Shown in pieces: positions 28,253 to 36,357 of a stretch of DNA of 64,000 nucleotides. The notes under the pieces were generated by a model that was given only the letters and a program-made list of their open reading frames with translations, did not search any database and had not been told where the DNA came from. Position 1 is the first letter of the stretch. Each line of letters opens with the position of its first letter. Made by a program: the position numbers and the translations under genes. The stretch comes from Aliivibrio sp. EL58 (GTDB lineage Bacteria; Pseudomonadota; Gammaproteobacteria; Enterobacterales; Vibrionaceae), in the NCBI RefSeq assembly GCF_900312675.1, contig NZ_OMPC01000012.1, positions 1-64,000 of the forward strand, in the 5' to 3' direction.

Positions 28253-29372
28253 TATGTTGTTCCCCATGTTGTGTAGTAATTAGTTTGCCTGAAACAATAC
28301 AGGCTAGCGGTAAAAAGGATTCAGAGCCTTTGCGTGAACCTTGCTCTGAGTCTTCAAAGATACAAGGTTCATTGAGAATATTAAAAATAGTGATATCAGC
28401 GTCTTTGCCTACTTCTAATCTCCCTTTTGTTGTTATTTTTAACGCATTAGCAGCGTTGGTGGTGACACATTCGATCACTTGTTCCATTGGTAAGCCAATA
28501 GTTAAAAACTTCGACATAATATGAGATAAGCTACGTACAGGGCCTGAAATTCGGTTTTTACAATAAATATCAGAGCTAATGGTGTCAGGATAAATCCCTT
28601 TTTTAATCGCTTGTTCGGCCACATCAAAACTGAAGCTTGCACCGCCATGGCCTACATCCAAAATAACGCCGCGCTTAATGGCTTTTTTCATCGATTCTTT
28701 TAACTCACCATTAGGAGTTAAGATTCGGTTTGGTTTACCGTTATAACAGTGTGTAATGATGTCGCCTTTTGTTAGTAGCTCGGCAATATCATCTAAATTT
28801 GGTGGATTATTTCCAACATGTACCATTAAAGGTAAGTTGTTATTTTGAGCCTGCATTTCTTTGGCTCTAATCAATGGTGCTAATCCATTATTTTTTACAA
28901 CGCTGCCACTCATCCTTGCTTTAATGCCAACGACAAAATCAGAATGCTTAGTAATGGCAGTTTTTGCAGCATCTAAGTTAATGTCGCTCATATCAGCCAG
29001 TTCATCCTGTCGTAATAAGCCAATACGAGAGATATTTAAAATACTGTATACATTCGTGGTACTTTTTTGAGCTAAACGATAAAAGTCATCTACGTCATCA
29101 GCACCAACACTGCCAGCATCAACCACGGTAGTCACGCCATGATTAACACCAATTAAATCTGGTTCGTCGTTGTAGATTGGAGATGACGGATAGCAATGAG
29201 TGTGTAAATCAATCCAACCAGCACTAAGGTAGTGTAAACCCTGTAAATCTATTGCTTTTGTCGCTACTTCGTTGATATTAGAGCCAAGTTCAGCGATTTT
29301 CCCATTTAGAATAGCGACATCAACAATGTCACCATTTGCCAGTTTTCCGTTTTTTATCAGTAAGTCATACAT
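28236..29372 (-). CDS. amidohydrolase-superfamily deacetylase (COG3964, EF_0837 type)
   Basis: 378 aa metal-dependent hydrolase. Metal ligands are visible: H57 and H59 in DLHTHC, probable carboxylated K151 in GIKARMSG, H185 in MVHVGN, H208 in THCYNG and D268 in SSDIYC. The C-terminus returns to the small beta-sandwich. Members are often misannotated as dihydroorotases; characterised COG3964 enzymes deacetylate small acyl compounds. In this cassette it probably removes an N-acyl group before the PLP lyase acts. ATG preceded by AGG 8 nt upstream. The downstream lyase gene overlaps it. Confidence 0.85.
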   Translation of the reverse strand: MYDLLIKNGKLANGDIVDVAILNGKIAELGSNINEVATKAIDLQGLHYLSAGWIDLHTHCYPSSPIYNDEPDLIGVNHGVTTVVDAGSVGADDVDDFYRLAQKSTTNVYSILNISRIGLLRQDELADMSDINLDAAKTAITKHSDFVVGIKARMSGSVVKNNGLAPLIRAKEMQAQNNNLPLMVHVGNNPPNLDDIAELLTKGDIITHCYNGKPNRILTPNGELKESMKKAIKRGVILDVGHGGASFSFDVAEQAIKKGIYPDTISSDIYCKNRISGPVRSLSHIMSKFLTIGLPMEQVIECVTTNAANALKITTKGRLEVGKDADITIFNILNEPCIFEDSEQGSRKGSESFLPLACIVSGKLITTQHGEQHNVFNA

Positions 29373-29432
29373 AATTCTTACCTGTATTACGTAATGCTCC
29401 CTCTTATTGAAAGAGCATTAATGTGGAGAGAG

Positions 29433-30083
29433 TTAGCCAATAGCGACTGGGAATAGAGAACCAAATACCATTGCACCGATAATTGCGCCGCCAGTAATTG
29501 GTTTTTGCCATTGATAGAATGCAAGCGCACCAATTAATGAACCGATACCAATTGGAATTGACGCGGCAATTGCAGACAAAACAATCAGTGGACCTAAGAA
29601 TCGACCTGATGAATTACCAGCACCCATCATGACGTCAGCGCCATAAGTTGAGTTACTTTGACCAATGGTATATTTACGAGCCAAGATAATGATGTAGCCA
29701 ATTGCTAAGCCTAATAAGAAACCGACAATCAATGAAGCGACGAAGTTTTCTAATGGGTAAACAATACCAGCACCAAGTAGCAGGGCAGGAACACCTAAAC
29801 CAACACCCGTTTGAACCGCACCGCCTATATCTAAAATACCAACCAGTGAACCTTCAATGATTCGAGCAAACAGGAAGCTTGCACCAAAGGCTGCTACTGC
29901 ACCATATACACCACTGTCCATTCCAGCGCGTAACATCGATACGAATGCCACTTCATTAAATGCGCCAATGCCGTATAAATAGTACATGTGTGTACCAGCA
30001 AACACGCCTGAAGACAGCAGACCTACGAAGAAAGGAAAAGACCAATCTGCGTACCAAAAGTTATTCTTTAATTTGTCATCCAT
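29433..30083 (-). CDS. DUF4310 membrane protein (EF_0833 type)
   Basis: 216 aa from the ATG at 30083, which has GGAG 6 nt upstream; the frame also opens at TTG 30089. Multi-spanning, with about six hydrophobic segments (FFVGLLSSGVFAG, YGAVAAFGASFLFA, LGVPALLLGAGIVYPLE, SLIVGFLLGLAIGYIIIL, LGPLIVLSAIAASIPIG, GGAIIGAMVFGSLFPVAIG). It always accompanies DUF4311, DUF4312 and SFCGS proteins in the cassettes I recall from Enterococcus and Aeromonas. Function unknown; a transport role is inferred. Confidence 0.82.
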   Translation of the reverse strand: MDDKLKNNFWYADWSFPFFVGLLSSGVFAGTHMYYLYGIGAFNEVAFVSMLRAGMDSGVYGAVAAFGASFLFARIIEGSLVGILDIGGAVQTGVGLGVPALLLGAGIVYPLENFVASLIVGFLLGLAIGYIIILARKYTIGQSNSTYGADVMMGAGNSSGRFLGPLIVLSAIAASIPIGIGSLIGALAFYQWQKPITGGAIIGAMVFGSLFPVAIG

Positions 30084-30097
30084 TTTCAACTCCAGAC

Positions 30098-30877
30098 TTA
30101 CTGATTGCCGCTAAGGGTGGTATGAACATTCTCTAACCAAGTAGGAACGGTGAGCCTGAAAGACTCGATAAGCTCAATGTCGAACCCACGGAAGAAGGCA
30201 CTCATAACAAACAGAGTGATAACCGCTGCCAGCATAATTTTGGTTACTTTATTCCATCCACCATCTTCAACGCCTTTACCGATTAAGATGCCAAGAACAA
30301 GGCCAGGTACAGCGTTACCCATGATCATTTGAGCCAAACCACCAAAAATAGTTGCCCAAAAACCAGAGCGACGACCTGCTTCGATAGCGGCTAACCAGAA
30401 GATAACTGGCATCGCAATGTTTACGAGTAGGTTGGCTGCTGGAACCAGTACTTTCACTGCGGTAATTTGTAGACTTTCAGGAACAGCAGATGCTGTTGAG
30501 TTTAAAAATGCCACGACAATCATGCCGATGATGCCACACGCAATACCCATTTTTTTCGGGTCATGCATTGTCTCTGCAACATTTTTATTTTTAAACATTA
30601 GAGCCGCAGCACCCCAGTGAGGGATGATTCGATGGTCAACATCTTGAGTGAAGGCACCCGCTGCAACAGAAGACGCCCATGCGTTAAAGAAGAAGCCAAG
30701 GCCAAAAGAAAAGTGAGATGCAGGATCGCCTTCACAAGAGTTAAGTTCGCCAAGAGTACGGAATGCCCCCATACCTTGAACCGTTGGAGCGTGGAACATA
30801 CGAGCGGCACCCACACCGACGCCTACGCCCACTAAAGCCCCTATTATTAGAGACTTCATTAATATAATTAAGAACAT
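30098..30877 (-). CDS. DUF4311 membrane protein (EF_0832 type)
   Basis: 259 aa with six or so TM segments. The start at 30877 is chosen because GGAAGG lies 9 nt upstream. The hydrophilic first loop holds a conserved-looking AFRTLGELNSCEGDPASHFSFG stretch. Near the C-terminal third, AVPGLVLGILIGKGVE resembles VPALLLGAGIVYPLE of the neighbouring DUF4310 protein, so the two may be related halves of one channel. No known transporter signature is recognised. Co-transcribed, 14 bp before the DUF4310 ATG. Confidence 0.82.
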   Translation of the reverse strand: MFLIILMKSLIIGALVGVGVGVGAARMFHAPTVQGMGAFRTLGELNSCEGDPASHFSFGLGFFFNAWASSVAAGAFTQDVDHRIIPHWGAAALMFKNKNVAETMHDPKKMGIACGIIGMIVVAFLNSTASAVPESLQITAVKVLVPAANLLVNIAMPVIFWLAAIEAGRRSGFWATIFGGLAQMIMGNAVPGLVLGILIGKGVEDGGWNKVTKIMLAAVITLFVMSAFFRGFDIELIESFRLTVPTWLENVHTTLSGNQ

Positions 30878-30937
30878 CTATATATACCTTCCATTTATAT
30901 ACTTAAATAAGTTTTACTATTTAAAGCGAATAGGTGT

Positions 30938-31234
30938 TTATATTGATTTAAAATCCAGTTGGTCAATATTAATAATGGTGACATTAACAGTGACATCTAA
31001 CGTTACTGAATACGTGGCTTTATTTCGTGGTAAAAAGAAAAACATAAACTTTTCTATTCTTTCTTTTTTGTCCGCAGTAATTAATTTCACATCAACAGGT
31101 TCTATACGTAAAATAACTTGTTCATTATCTTTAAGAATTGTTTTTTGAATATTATTTAATGCGGCACTGAAAGCTGATTGTTTTGTATTTCCATCACCAC
31201 TAACCGTTACAGTTGTTGTAATAGATTCTTTCAT
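30938..31234 (-). CDS. DUF4312 small protein (EF_0831 type)
   Basis: 98 aa from the ATG at 31234, which sits 1 nt after the SFCGS stop codon (TAAT-ATG). A frame opening at 31306 would overlap that gene and is not family-like. Soluble, predicted beta-alpha-beta: strands TTTVTVSGDG, VILRIEPVDVKLITA and YSVTLDVTVNVTIINI around one helix (KQSAFSAALNNIQKTI). The fold could be ferredoxin- or dodecin-like, but this is a guess. Function unknown; it occurs only in this cassette type as far as I know. Confidence 0.8.
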   Translation of the reverse strand: MKESITTTVTVSGDGNTKQSAFSAALNNIQKTILKDNEQVILRIEPVDVKLITADKKERIEKFMFFFLPRNKATYSVTLDVTVNVTIINIDQLDFKSI

Positions 31235-31235
31235 A

Positions 31236-31598
31236 TTAGCTTCTGTATTTTTTAACGAATGCTTCAACCAATTTTTGGCCAAGTTCTTCTTTATCCATGA
31301 AGCCAAAACCTAAAACGTTGTAGCCTTCATTGATAGCGGTCACGCCTTCTTCAACAGAACGCATACCATATTTTGCTTTGTAACCGTATTTGTTTTGAGC
31401 TGTGATTGCACCAGCGCCGCCGCTGCCACAGAAAGAGATACCGAAGTCTGCTTGCTCTTGGTTCATGATGTCACCAAGTTTCATGTCTGCGGCCATTCCT
31501 GGGATCACAGTGACAATGCCACCCGCCGCTTCAACACCTAAACCTACTTTTTGCCCTTTACCTAAACGGTCGCCAATCACTACTGTTATATTTGTCAT
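31236..31598 (-). CDS. glycine-rich SFCGS-family protein (EF_0830 type), RpiB-like motif
   Basis: 120 aa from the ATG at 31598, with GGAG 6 nt upstream and only 1 nt between the previous stop and this ATG. The name motif SFCGSGGAG (Cys57) is followed by ITAQNKYGYKAKYGM and NVLGFGFMDKEELGQKLVEAF. This closely follows the RpiB/LacAB sugar-phosphate isomerase pattern (ICGTGIGMSIAANK...NVLALG...GEELALEIVDAF). It lacks the N-terminal SDHAG segment of RpiB, so catalysis may differ. It may bind or isomerise a sugar-acid phosphate, or act as a carrier like an EIIB. Confidence 0.8.
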   Translation of the reverse strand: MTNITVVIGDRLGKGQKVGLGVEAAGGIVTVIPGMAADMKLGDIMNQEQADFGISFCGSGGAGAITAQNKYGYKAKYGMRSVEEGVTAINEGYNVLGFGFMDKEELGQKLVEAFVKKYRS

Positions 31599-31599
31599 G

Positions 31600-31947
31600 C
31601 TATGCTCCAAATTCTTCTGTTAATTCGTTTTCTTTTGCCACTTCAAAGTGAACAGATAATAAATAAGATTCTTCGTACGCTAATGTTGGAAATAAATTAA
31701 CAACATCTTCTGCTAATTTGTGTGATGATTTTGATATTTCATCAAACATGTCAATTTCAACTTCTGGTAATGGTTCATGAGTATGAGATCTAATTACCAT
31801 TGCTTTTAAATGAGAATAAAGCATTTGTTTTTGAACACTGTCTGGAAATATTTTCTCAGCTCTTAAAATAGAAATTACTTTATTGAACGTTGAATTTACT
31901 TCTTCAGTGAATAACTCTTCATTAATTTCTAGAGTAGGACTATCCAC
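31600..31947 (-). CDS. stand-alone PRD-domain protein (EF_0829 type), GTG start
   Basis: 115 aa from GTG 31947, with AGAGGG 10 nt upstream. The frame is open back to ATG 32043, but the extra 32 residues are low-complexity and cross the probable operator. The protein is one PTS-regulation-domain-like helical bundle (VDSPTLEINEELFTEEVNST, HLKAMVIRSHTHEPLPEVEI, YLLSVHFEVAKENE) with His residues that could be phosphorylated. It is the first gene of the cassette and has no DNA-binding domain. It may sense PTS state and act on the 640-aa activator or on the transport proteins. Confidence 0.78.
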   Translation of the reverse strand: MDSPTLEINEELFTEEVNSTFNKVISILRAEKIFPDSVQKQMLYSHLKAMVIRSHTHEPLPEVEIDMFDEISKSSHKLAEDVVNLFPTLAYEESYLLSVHFEVAKENELTEEFGA

Positions 31948-32275
31948 GTTTGTTGTTCCCTCTACATAATAAGTTTTAATGTTTAACTTGATGGTTGAAT
32001 AATATAAGTGGAAAGAAAAAGTGAACAGGGAGAGTTTTTCCACTTTGAAGTGGAAATAGGAAGGAGTTGGTGGGATGAGTTCAAAGTTTTAAATTTATTC
32101 ACTTATTTATTATGGGGTTATGAACTGGAAATCGCAGTAATGGAAAGTGGAAGTTAAATTGATAGTGATGATTTTTGTGATTTTGGTTGGATTTTTTGTT
32201 GGAGTTGGAAGTGAGAATTTCAGGTCGTAGATAAAAGAAACCCCGCGACGCGGGGTTTTTATTTACTAATTATGG
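31948..32275 (-). promoter_or_regulatory. cassette promoter region with repeated AAGTGGAAA operator-like sites
   Basis: TTTCCACTT (32037-32045) and AAGTGGAAA (32048-32056) form a 9-bp inverted repeat with a 2-bp spacer. A further AAGTGGAAA occurs at 32006-32014 and an AAGTGGAAG near 32146. On the minus strand a TATTAT (about 31999-32004) could be the -10 box. The rest of the stretch is non-coding up to the lipoprotein terminator at 32238-32262. Regulator identity is inferred. Confidence 0.6.
32238..32262. terminator. terminator downstream of the lipoprotein gene
   Basis: AAACCCCGCG-A-CGCGGGGTTT is a very GC-rich perfect stem with T-rich flanks on both strands. Confidence 0.85.
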
Positions 32276-35191
32276 TTAGTCTTTTTTGAAGCTAAACATA
32301 ATATCTTGATATTTACCTTCGTAAGCTTCTTTCACTTCACCGTGTAGAGTGTGAATGCCTAACGATATTTCTGAGTCACTCGTAAAGTCAACACCACATG
32401 AATCACCTTGTGGGTAAAAATTAATATTAGGGGTGTAATTATTTGTCACGGAATCCCAATATCCCCAAGAGATTGGGTATTCAGAGATTGAATAACCATC
32501 AAATGAGTAAACTTTTTTTACTAAATCACATGACATGTTTTTGATGAAAATATCGGCATCAGTAGAACCACTTTCACACATATCACCTGAGCAATTTTGA
32601 TCAACACTGTTCATCGTTGCATCAACTCTTAATTGTTGAATATTACCGGATTCATCTGTGAAATAGATTGTATTTTCAAGTTGATTAATACTGCCATCTT
32701 CCAGTTTATGCCACTCAGCCATAATTGCATTTGCTGAGTCTGGAGTTGTCGACGCAGCATATGAATATAACCATGAGTATGATTCACCGTGCCCTACCGG
32801 AGGGGTCATAGTTTCCTGAAGTGTTGTAATAAATTTATTATCAAACATTTTTGCAGATAGATAGATATTACCTTTTTCCATTAAAGGCTTTTCATTATCA
32901 TCAAGAATAATATCACCATTCTCATCGCGGTATTCTTCTTCCATTTGCAGGTTTATTACATGGTTGCTATCAACGGTATATTTGCCAAAAGATTCAAATC
33001 TTTCATCGATATTAGGTTGCGTATCTTTACTTATCGTTGGGCATTCATCAAAAGTTTCTACTGTGCGAATTGATGAGAACATTTCGCCAGTGCCTGTATT
33101 TGCCCCATCGCTCATAAAGTAACGAACTTCACATGAAACACCAGAACCTAAGTATTGACCATCTTCATTATCGATACCTTCAACTGCAGATTCATAAAGG
33201 AAAGTGTTTTCCATGCTGACATTATTGCCAGGTTGAGGTGGTGGAATCACTTCATCCGCTGGCTTAACATCAGGCAGAGTGATTTTTACCATTTTAGAAA
33301 CGATTTCATTTTCAGCATCAGGATTGATGCCTGCTGCTACGTAGAAATAACCGCCTTTTGTTGCTTCTTTTGGTGTACCTAAAATAGTTAAAGTACCAAG
33401 GCCGTTTACTTCATCAGTATAAACTCGAACACCAGGAATCGTTGTGTAATACTCGTGATTGTTTCTTGATTTTTTATCAAATTCTAAGCCCGCGTAATAC
33501 TCAATGTCTCCAGTTACATTTGAATTGAACAGAGGTGTAATATCTAAGTCTAGAGCCTCATGGTCAATTAAATCACCGACGGTTAAATCAAGGCTATTAA
33601 TTTGGTCTTGCAGTAATTTCACTTCATTTTGATTAACTGAAATCATGCCTTCAACAATTGCTGGAAGTTCAAGCTTTACCACTTCACTACTTAAGCCGTT
33701 ATCCGCAGTTGCTCTTAGTTGAATAAAATATTCACCTGCTTTTGCTGTGCTTGTTGGGCGACCTGAGATAATAATATCTTTCTGATATTCATCTAATTTG
33801 ATAGTTAAGCCAATCGCGTTTGCATTTGATGATAGTTCGATTGTCTTAACGGTTTCGTTAAACAAACCATTAGCGGAAAGAACCGTACCTTCAGGCATAG
33901 TGAAAGACTGGCCAACGATTAGGTCTAGATTTGCAAGCGTATCTTTTGTTTCAGCTAAATAGTCGGTATCGATAGAAGGTTTTACAGCGTCAGCTTCTGC
34001 TTTAACATCAAAAGAGAAGCGGGCAGTAACTGTTGAGTCAACCTTTTCTTGTCCCGCTTCTGGTTGTAAAATAAGAGCAAATTTACCAGCGTCTGTTGGA
34101 ACACCAGAAATAACTAACTCGTTGTTAATAATTTCAAATGCCATACCTTTAGGGGTATTAGTTGTATCTGTCACAGCAAGAATCTCAGTACCATTAATAT
34201 CTTTATCGCTAAATAGATCTGCGATAGAAATTGTTAGTAATGATGCTGCTTCTTTTGGAGAGAGAGCTTGTTCTAAATTTAGTTTATCTAATGAGTTTTG
34301 GATCTCATTGTATTTAGCTTGATTAACCAGTGTTTTGTAAGTTGTGGTTGGTGGTGGTGCGATACTATCGACAGCTACAGATGTATCAATTACTGGCTTG
34401 TATGTTGGGTCGGTTAATTTATCTTTATTTTCATCAGTATTTAATGTTACAGCGGTATCCATCGCGACTTTGGCAATCGAATCGATTTTAGTTGTGTAAT
34501 CACTAGGTGCAGAAGTCGCTTTTGTTTCTGTCAGAATTTGTGCTGTTTTATGTAAAACTGGATCTGATTTAGTGAAGTCAGAGTACAGTTTAGTTGTACA
34601 TTTTTCGCCTGTTACTGTGCCTTCACCAAATAGAGAATTACATACATTTTGTTCAGCTGTTGCATCTGTTCTTAATACTACAGGAGCTTGCAATGCAACA
34701 AGGTCAGTAATTGGTGAAATTACGATATTATCGCCAACTTGTTGAGAGCGAAATACAACCGAATGTTCCATTGGTTGCCCCGGTAAATCCATATCTGTGG
34801 TATAGGTATCAGAGTATTCTGATGCAAATTTACTTTCAGCATCAGCTAAACGTTGAGCAAGTTGCTGATCAGCAAATTCCTTAGTCATATCCCCAGGTTT
34901 TAATGTTTGTAGCGCAATAGTTCCTGTTGATAAGTCAGTACCTTTAGGTAACGTTATTTGGCCTTTTGTATTCGTTAAGCCAAGAACTGTGTCGCTTTGG
35001 TCAAGTTGGCCTTTAGTTCCAATGTTACTATCAAGAAAAACTACCGCATTCTTAAAATAACCATCAAAACCCGTAATAACGATACCACCAGCTGAAGGTG
35101 TACCTGTATTGGTATCTGAACCACCATCTGAGCCGCCACAACCCACTAACGCTAATGCCACTGACGCTGCTAGTAAACTTACCTTTTTCAT
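32276..35191 (-). CDS. large outer-membrane/surface lipoprotein with cadherin-like repeats
   Basis: 971 aa. The lipoprotein signal MKKVSLLAASVALALVGC has its lipobox Cys at residue 18, followed by a Gly/Ser/Asp-rich linker. Early residues (FDGYFKNAVVFLDSNIGTKG) look like a carboxypeptidase-regulatory-type beta domain. The middle holds dystroglycan/cadherin-like repeats (LFSDKDING... ELVISGVPTDAGKFAL). The C-terminal ~300 residues match the C-terminus of the protein at 36358-37932 (CEVRYF, CPT, FGKYTVDS). Divergent from a beta-barrel gene. Probably a surface-exposed adhesin or envelope structural protein; function unknown. Confidence 0.75.
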   Translation of the reverse strand: MKKVSLLAASVALALVGCGGSDGGSDTNTGTPSAGGIVITGFDGYFKNAVVFLDSNIGTKGQLDQSDTVLGLTNTKGQITLPKGTDLSTGTIALQTLKPGDMTKEFADQQLAQRLADAESKFASEYSDTYTTDMDLPGQPMEHSVVFRSQQVGDNIVISPITDLVALQAPVVLRTDATAEQNVCNSLFGEGTVTGEKCTTKLYSDFTKSDPVLHKTAQILTETKATSAPSDYTTKIDSIAKVAMDTAVTLNTDENKDKLTDPTYKPVIDTSVAVDSIAPPPTTTYKTLVNQAKYNEIQNSLDKLNLEQALSPKEAASLLTISIADLFSDKDINGTEILAVTDTTNTPKGMAFEIINNELVISGVPTDAGKFALILQPEAGQEKVDSTVTARFSFDVKAEADAVKPSIDTDYLAETKDTLANLDLIVGQSFTMPEGTVLSANGLFNETVKTIELSSNANAIGLTIKLDEYQKDIIISGRPTSTAKAGEYFIQLRATADNGLSSEVVKLELPAIVEGMISVNQNEVKLLQDQINSLDLTVGDLIDHEALDLDITPLFNSNVTGDIEYYAGLEFDKKSRNNHEYYTTIPGVRVYTDEVNGLGTLTILGTPKEATKGGYFYVAAGINPDAENEIVSKMVKITLPDVKPADEVIPPPQPGNNVSMENTFLYESAVEGIDNEDGQYLGSGVSCEVRYFMSDGANTGTGEMFSSIRTVETFDECPTISKDTQPNIDERFESFGKYTVDSNHVINLQMEEEYRDENGDIILDDNEKPLMEKGNIYLSAKMFDNKFITTLQETMTPPVGHGESYSWLYSYAASTTPDSANAIMAEWHKLEDGSINQLENTIYFTDESGNIQQLRVDATMNSVDQNCSGDMCESGSTDADIFIKNMSCDLVKKVYSFDGYSISEYPISWGYWDSVTNNYTPNINFYPQGDSCGVDFTSDSEISLGIHTLHGEVKEAYEGKYQDIMFSFKKD

Positions 35192-35410
35192 TTTTATCTT
35201 AATCCTTTGTAATGTCGGGTAGCCGAACCCAGCATGTTATTTATAAATTCAAAAAAACAGGCTACTTGTACTCCTCCTTTTGGAGCTAAACAAGACACGG
35301 AAAATAAGGAAAAAACCGTAAAATTTATTTTTATTTATTTTCAATAACTATCTTGGTTTTTTGGAATAAATCACTCATATTTCGCCGCAAAAATAAGTGA
35401 TGGATTAAAA
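35192..35410. promoter_or_regulatory. divergent promoter region between lipoprotein and beta-barrel genes
   Basis: 219 bp of AT-rich DNA. On the lipoprotein side the leader can form GGGT-TCGGCT-ACCC (about 35218-35231) and a CTCC..GGAG hairpin. Promoters for both genes must lie here; no clear -35/-10 pair could be assigned by eye, which may fit use of an ECF sigma factor. Confidence 0.45.
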
Positions 35411-36274
35411 ATGAAACGATTAGTTTGGTTAGGCTTGCTTCCGTGCTTGGCAGTGGCGCATGAAGGTGAGAAAAATTACGGTTATTCTTACTTTACATTC
35501 GGATTAGAGAACGTTACTTATCAAGAATATTATGGTGGGACGCAATCGAAAGTGACGATCACCAATCCTGTGTTAAACAGTGGGGGTCTGTATTACATCA
35601 ACGATAAGTTTGATTTCTCGATAGATGCGTTAGCGTCATTCTCTCCACAAAGTGCGGTTGAAGAGTGGGATTATCGTGGGCAACTAACCCAAACAAACCA
35701 ATTTGAATACTTAAAAACGGCGACGAATATTCAATTACACTACAAGCTTACTGATGAATGGCGAGTGATTGGTGGTCCAGCTCTTACTTATCAAACCTAC
35801 ACTCGCTATGGCATGAGAAACCATAATGGTTTTATTAACAAAGCCTTCTATGGAACATGGGAAGAAACATCGACAGATATCTTTGTTGATCTTGGTGTCG
35901 CTTATGATAATGGCTCTCTATTTAGTGATGATAAATGGAAAGTGAGTGGTCGTGCGGTACTTGGAATGCCAATTTACAGTGTGACTAAAAACACCAAGTT
36001 CGAAGATAATACCTTTAATGATTTTGGCATGAGAGCATCCATTGAGGGGACGGTTAGTTACGAGATAATGAAAGGGCTGCACCTTGGTTGGTATGCTATG
36101 CTTAGCTACGAAAAACGTTTTGAGACAGATAAACAAGCAGTGCAATTTGAGACCTGTGTGACCATGGTTGATGGAGTGTGTACTGAGCGTGAGATGAACA
36201 GTGGATATGCGACACTACCAGAAGCCGATACTCATACATTCAGTACCGGCTTACAAGCCCTTTGGAGTTTTTAG
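35411..36274 (+). CDS. outer-membrane beta-barrel protein
   Basis: 287 aa. A short signal peptide ends in AVAHE. The rest alternates polar and hydrophobic residues and is rich in Tyr, Trp and Gly, as in a 10- to 12-strand barrel. The last residue is Phe (GLQALWSF), the C-terminal signature read by the Bam machinery. The MipA/OmpV family is possible but not certain. It diverges from the large lipoprotein gene, suggesting a pair that could work together at the outer membrane. Confidence 0.75.
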   Translation: MKRLVWLGLLPCLAVAHEGEKNYGYSYFTFGLENVTYQEYYGGTQSKVTITNPVLNSGGLYYINDKFDFSIDALASFSPQSAVEEWDYRGQLTQTNQFEYLKTATNIQLHYKLTDEWRVIGGPALTYQTYTRYGMRNHNGFINKAFYGTWEETSTDIFVDLGVAYDNGSLFSDDKWKVSGRAVLGMPIYSVTKNTKFEDNTFNDFGMRASIEGTVSYEIMKGLHLGWYAMLSYEKRFETDKQAVQFETCVTMVDGVCTEREMNSGYATLPEADTHTFSTGLQALWSF

Positions 36275-36291
36275 CCTACTATAGGCCAAAT
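36272..36291. repeat. 20-bp palindromic repeat (copy 1)
   Basis: TAGCCTACTATAGGCCAAAT contains GCCTA-CTA-TAGGC and recurs inverted at 55411-55430 with two changes. Both copies are intergenic and downstream of genes. Confidence 0.5.
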
Positions 36292-36292
36292 A

Positions 36293-36323
36293 ATAGAAGG
36301 GGCTTCTTTATTTTCCCTTCTAT
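36293..36323. terminator. hairpin between convergent genes
   Basis: ATAGAAGGG pairs with CCCTTCTAT around a 13-nt loop, with only modest T-runs. It probably serves the beta-barrel gene and the convergent operon. Confidence 0.6.
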
Positions 36324-36357
36324 ATTTAAATTTTTGATATTAAATGGTTTACTGTTT

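Noticed and set aside
31948-32043. Extended N-terminus of the PRD protein from ATG 32043
   Set aside because: The segment overlaps the promoter and operator-like repeats, has no ribosome site, and makes the protein longer than its family.
35215-35330. Cyclic-di-GMP or other riboswitch in the lipoprotein leader
   Set aside because: Only short isolated hairpins are present; no match to a known aptamer core was seen.
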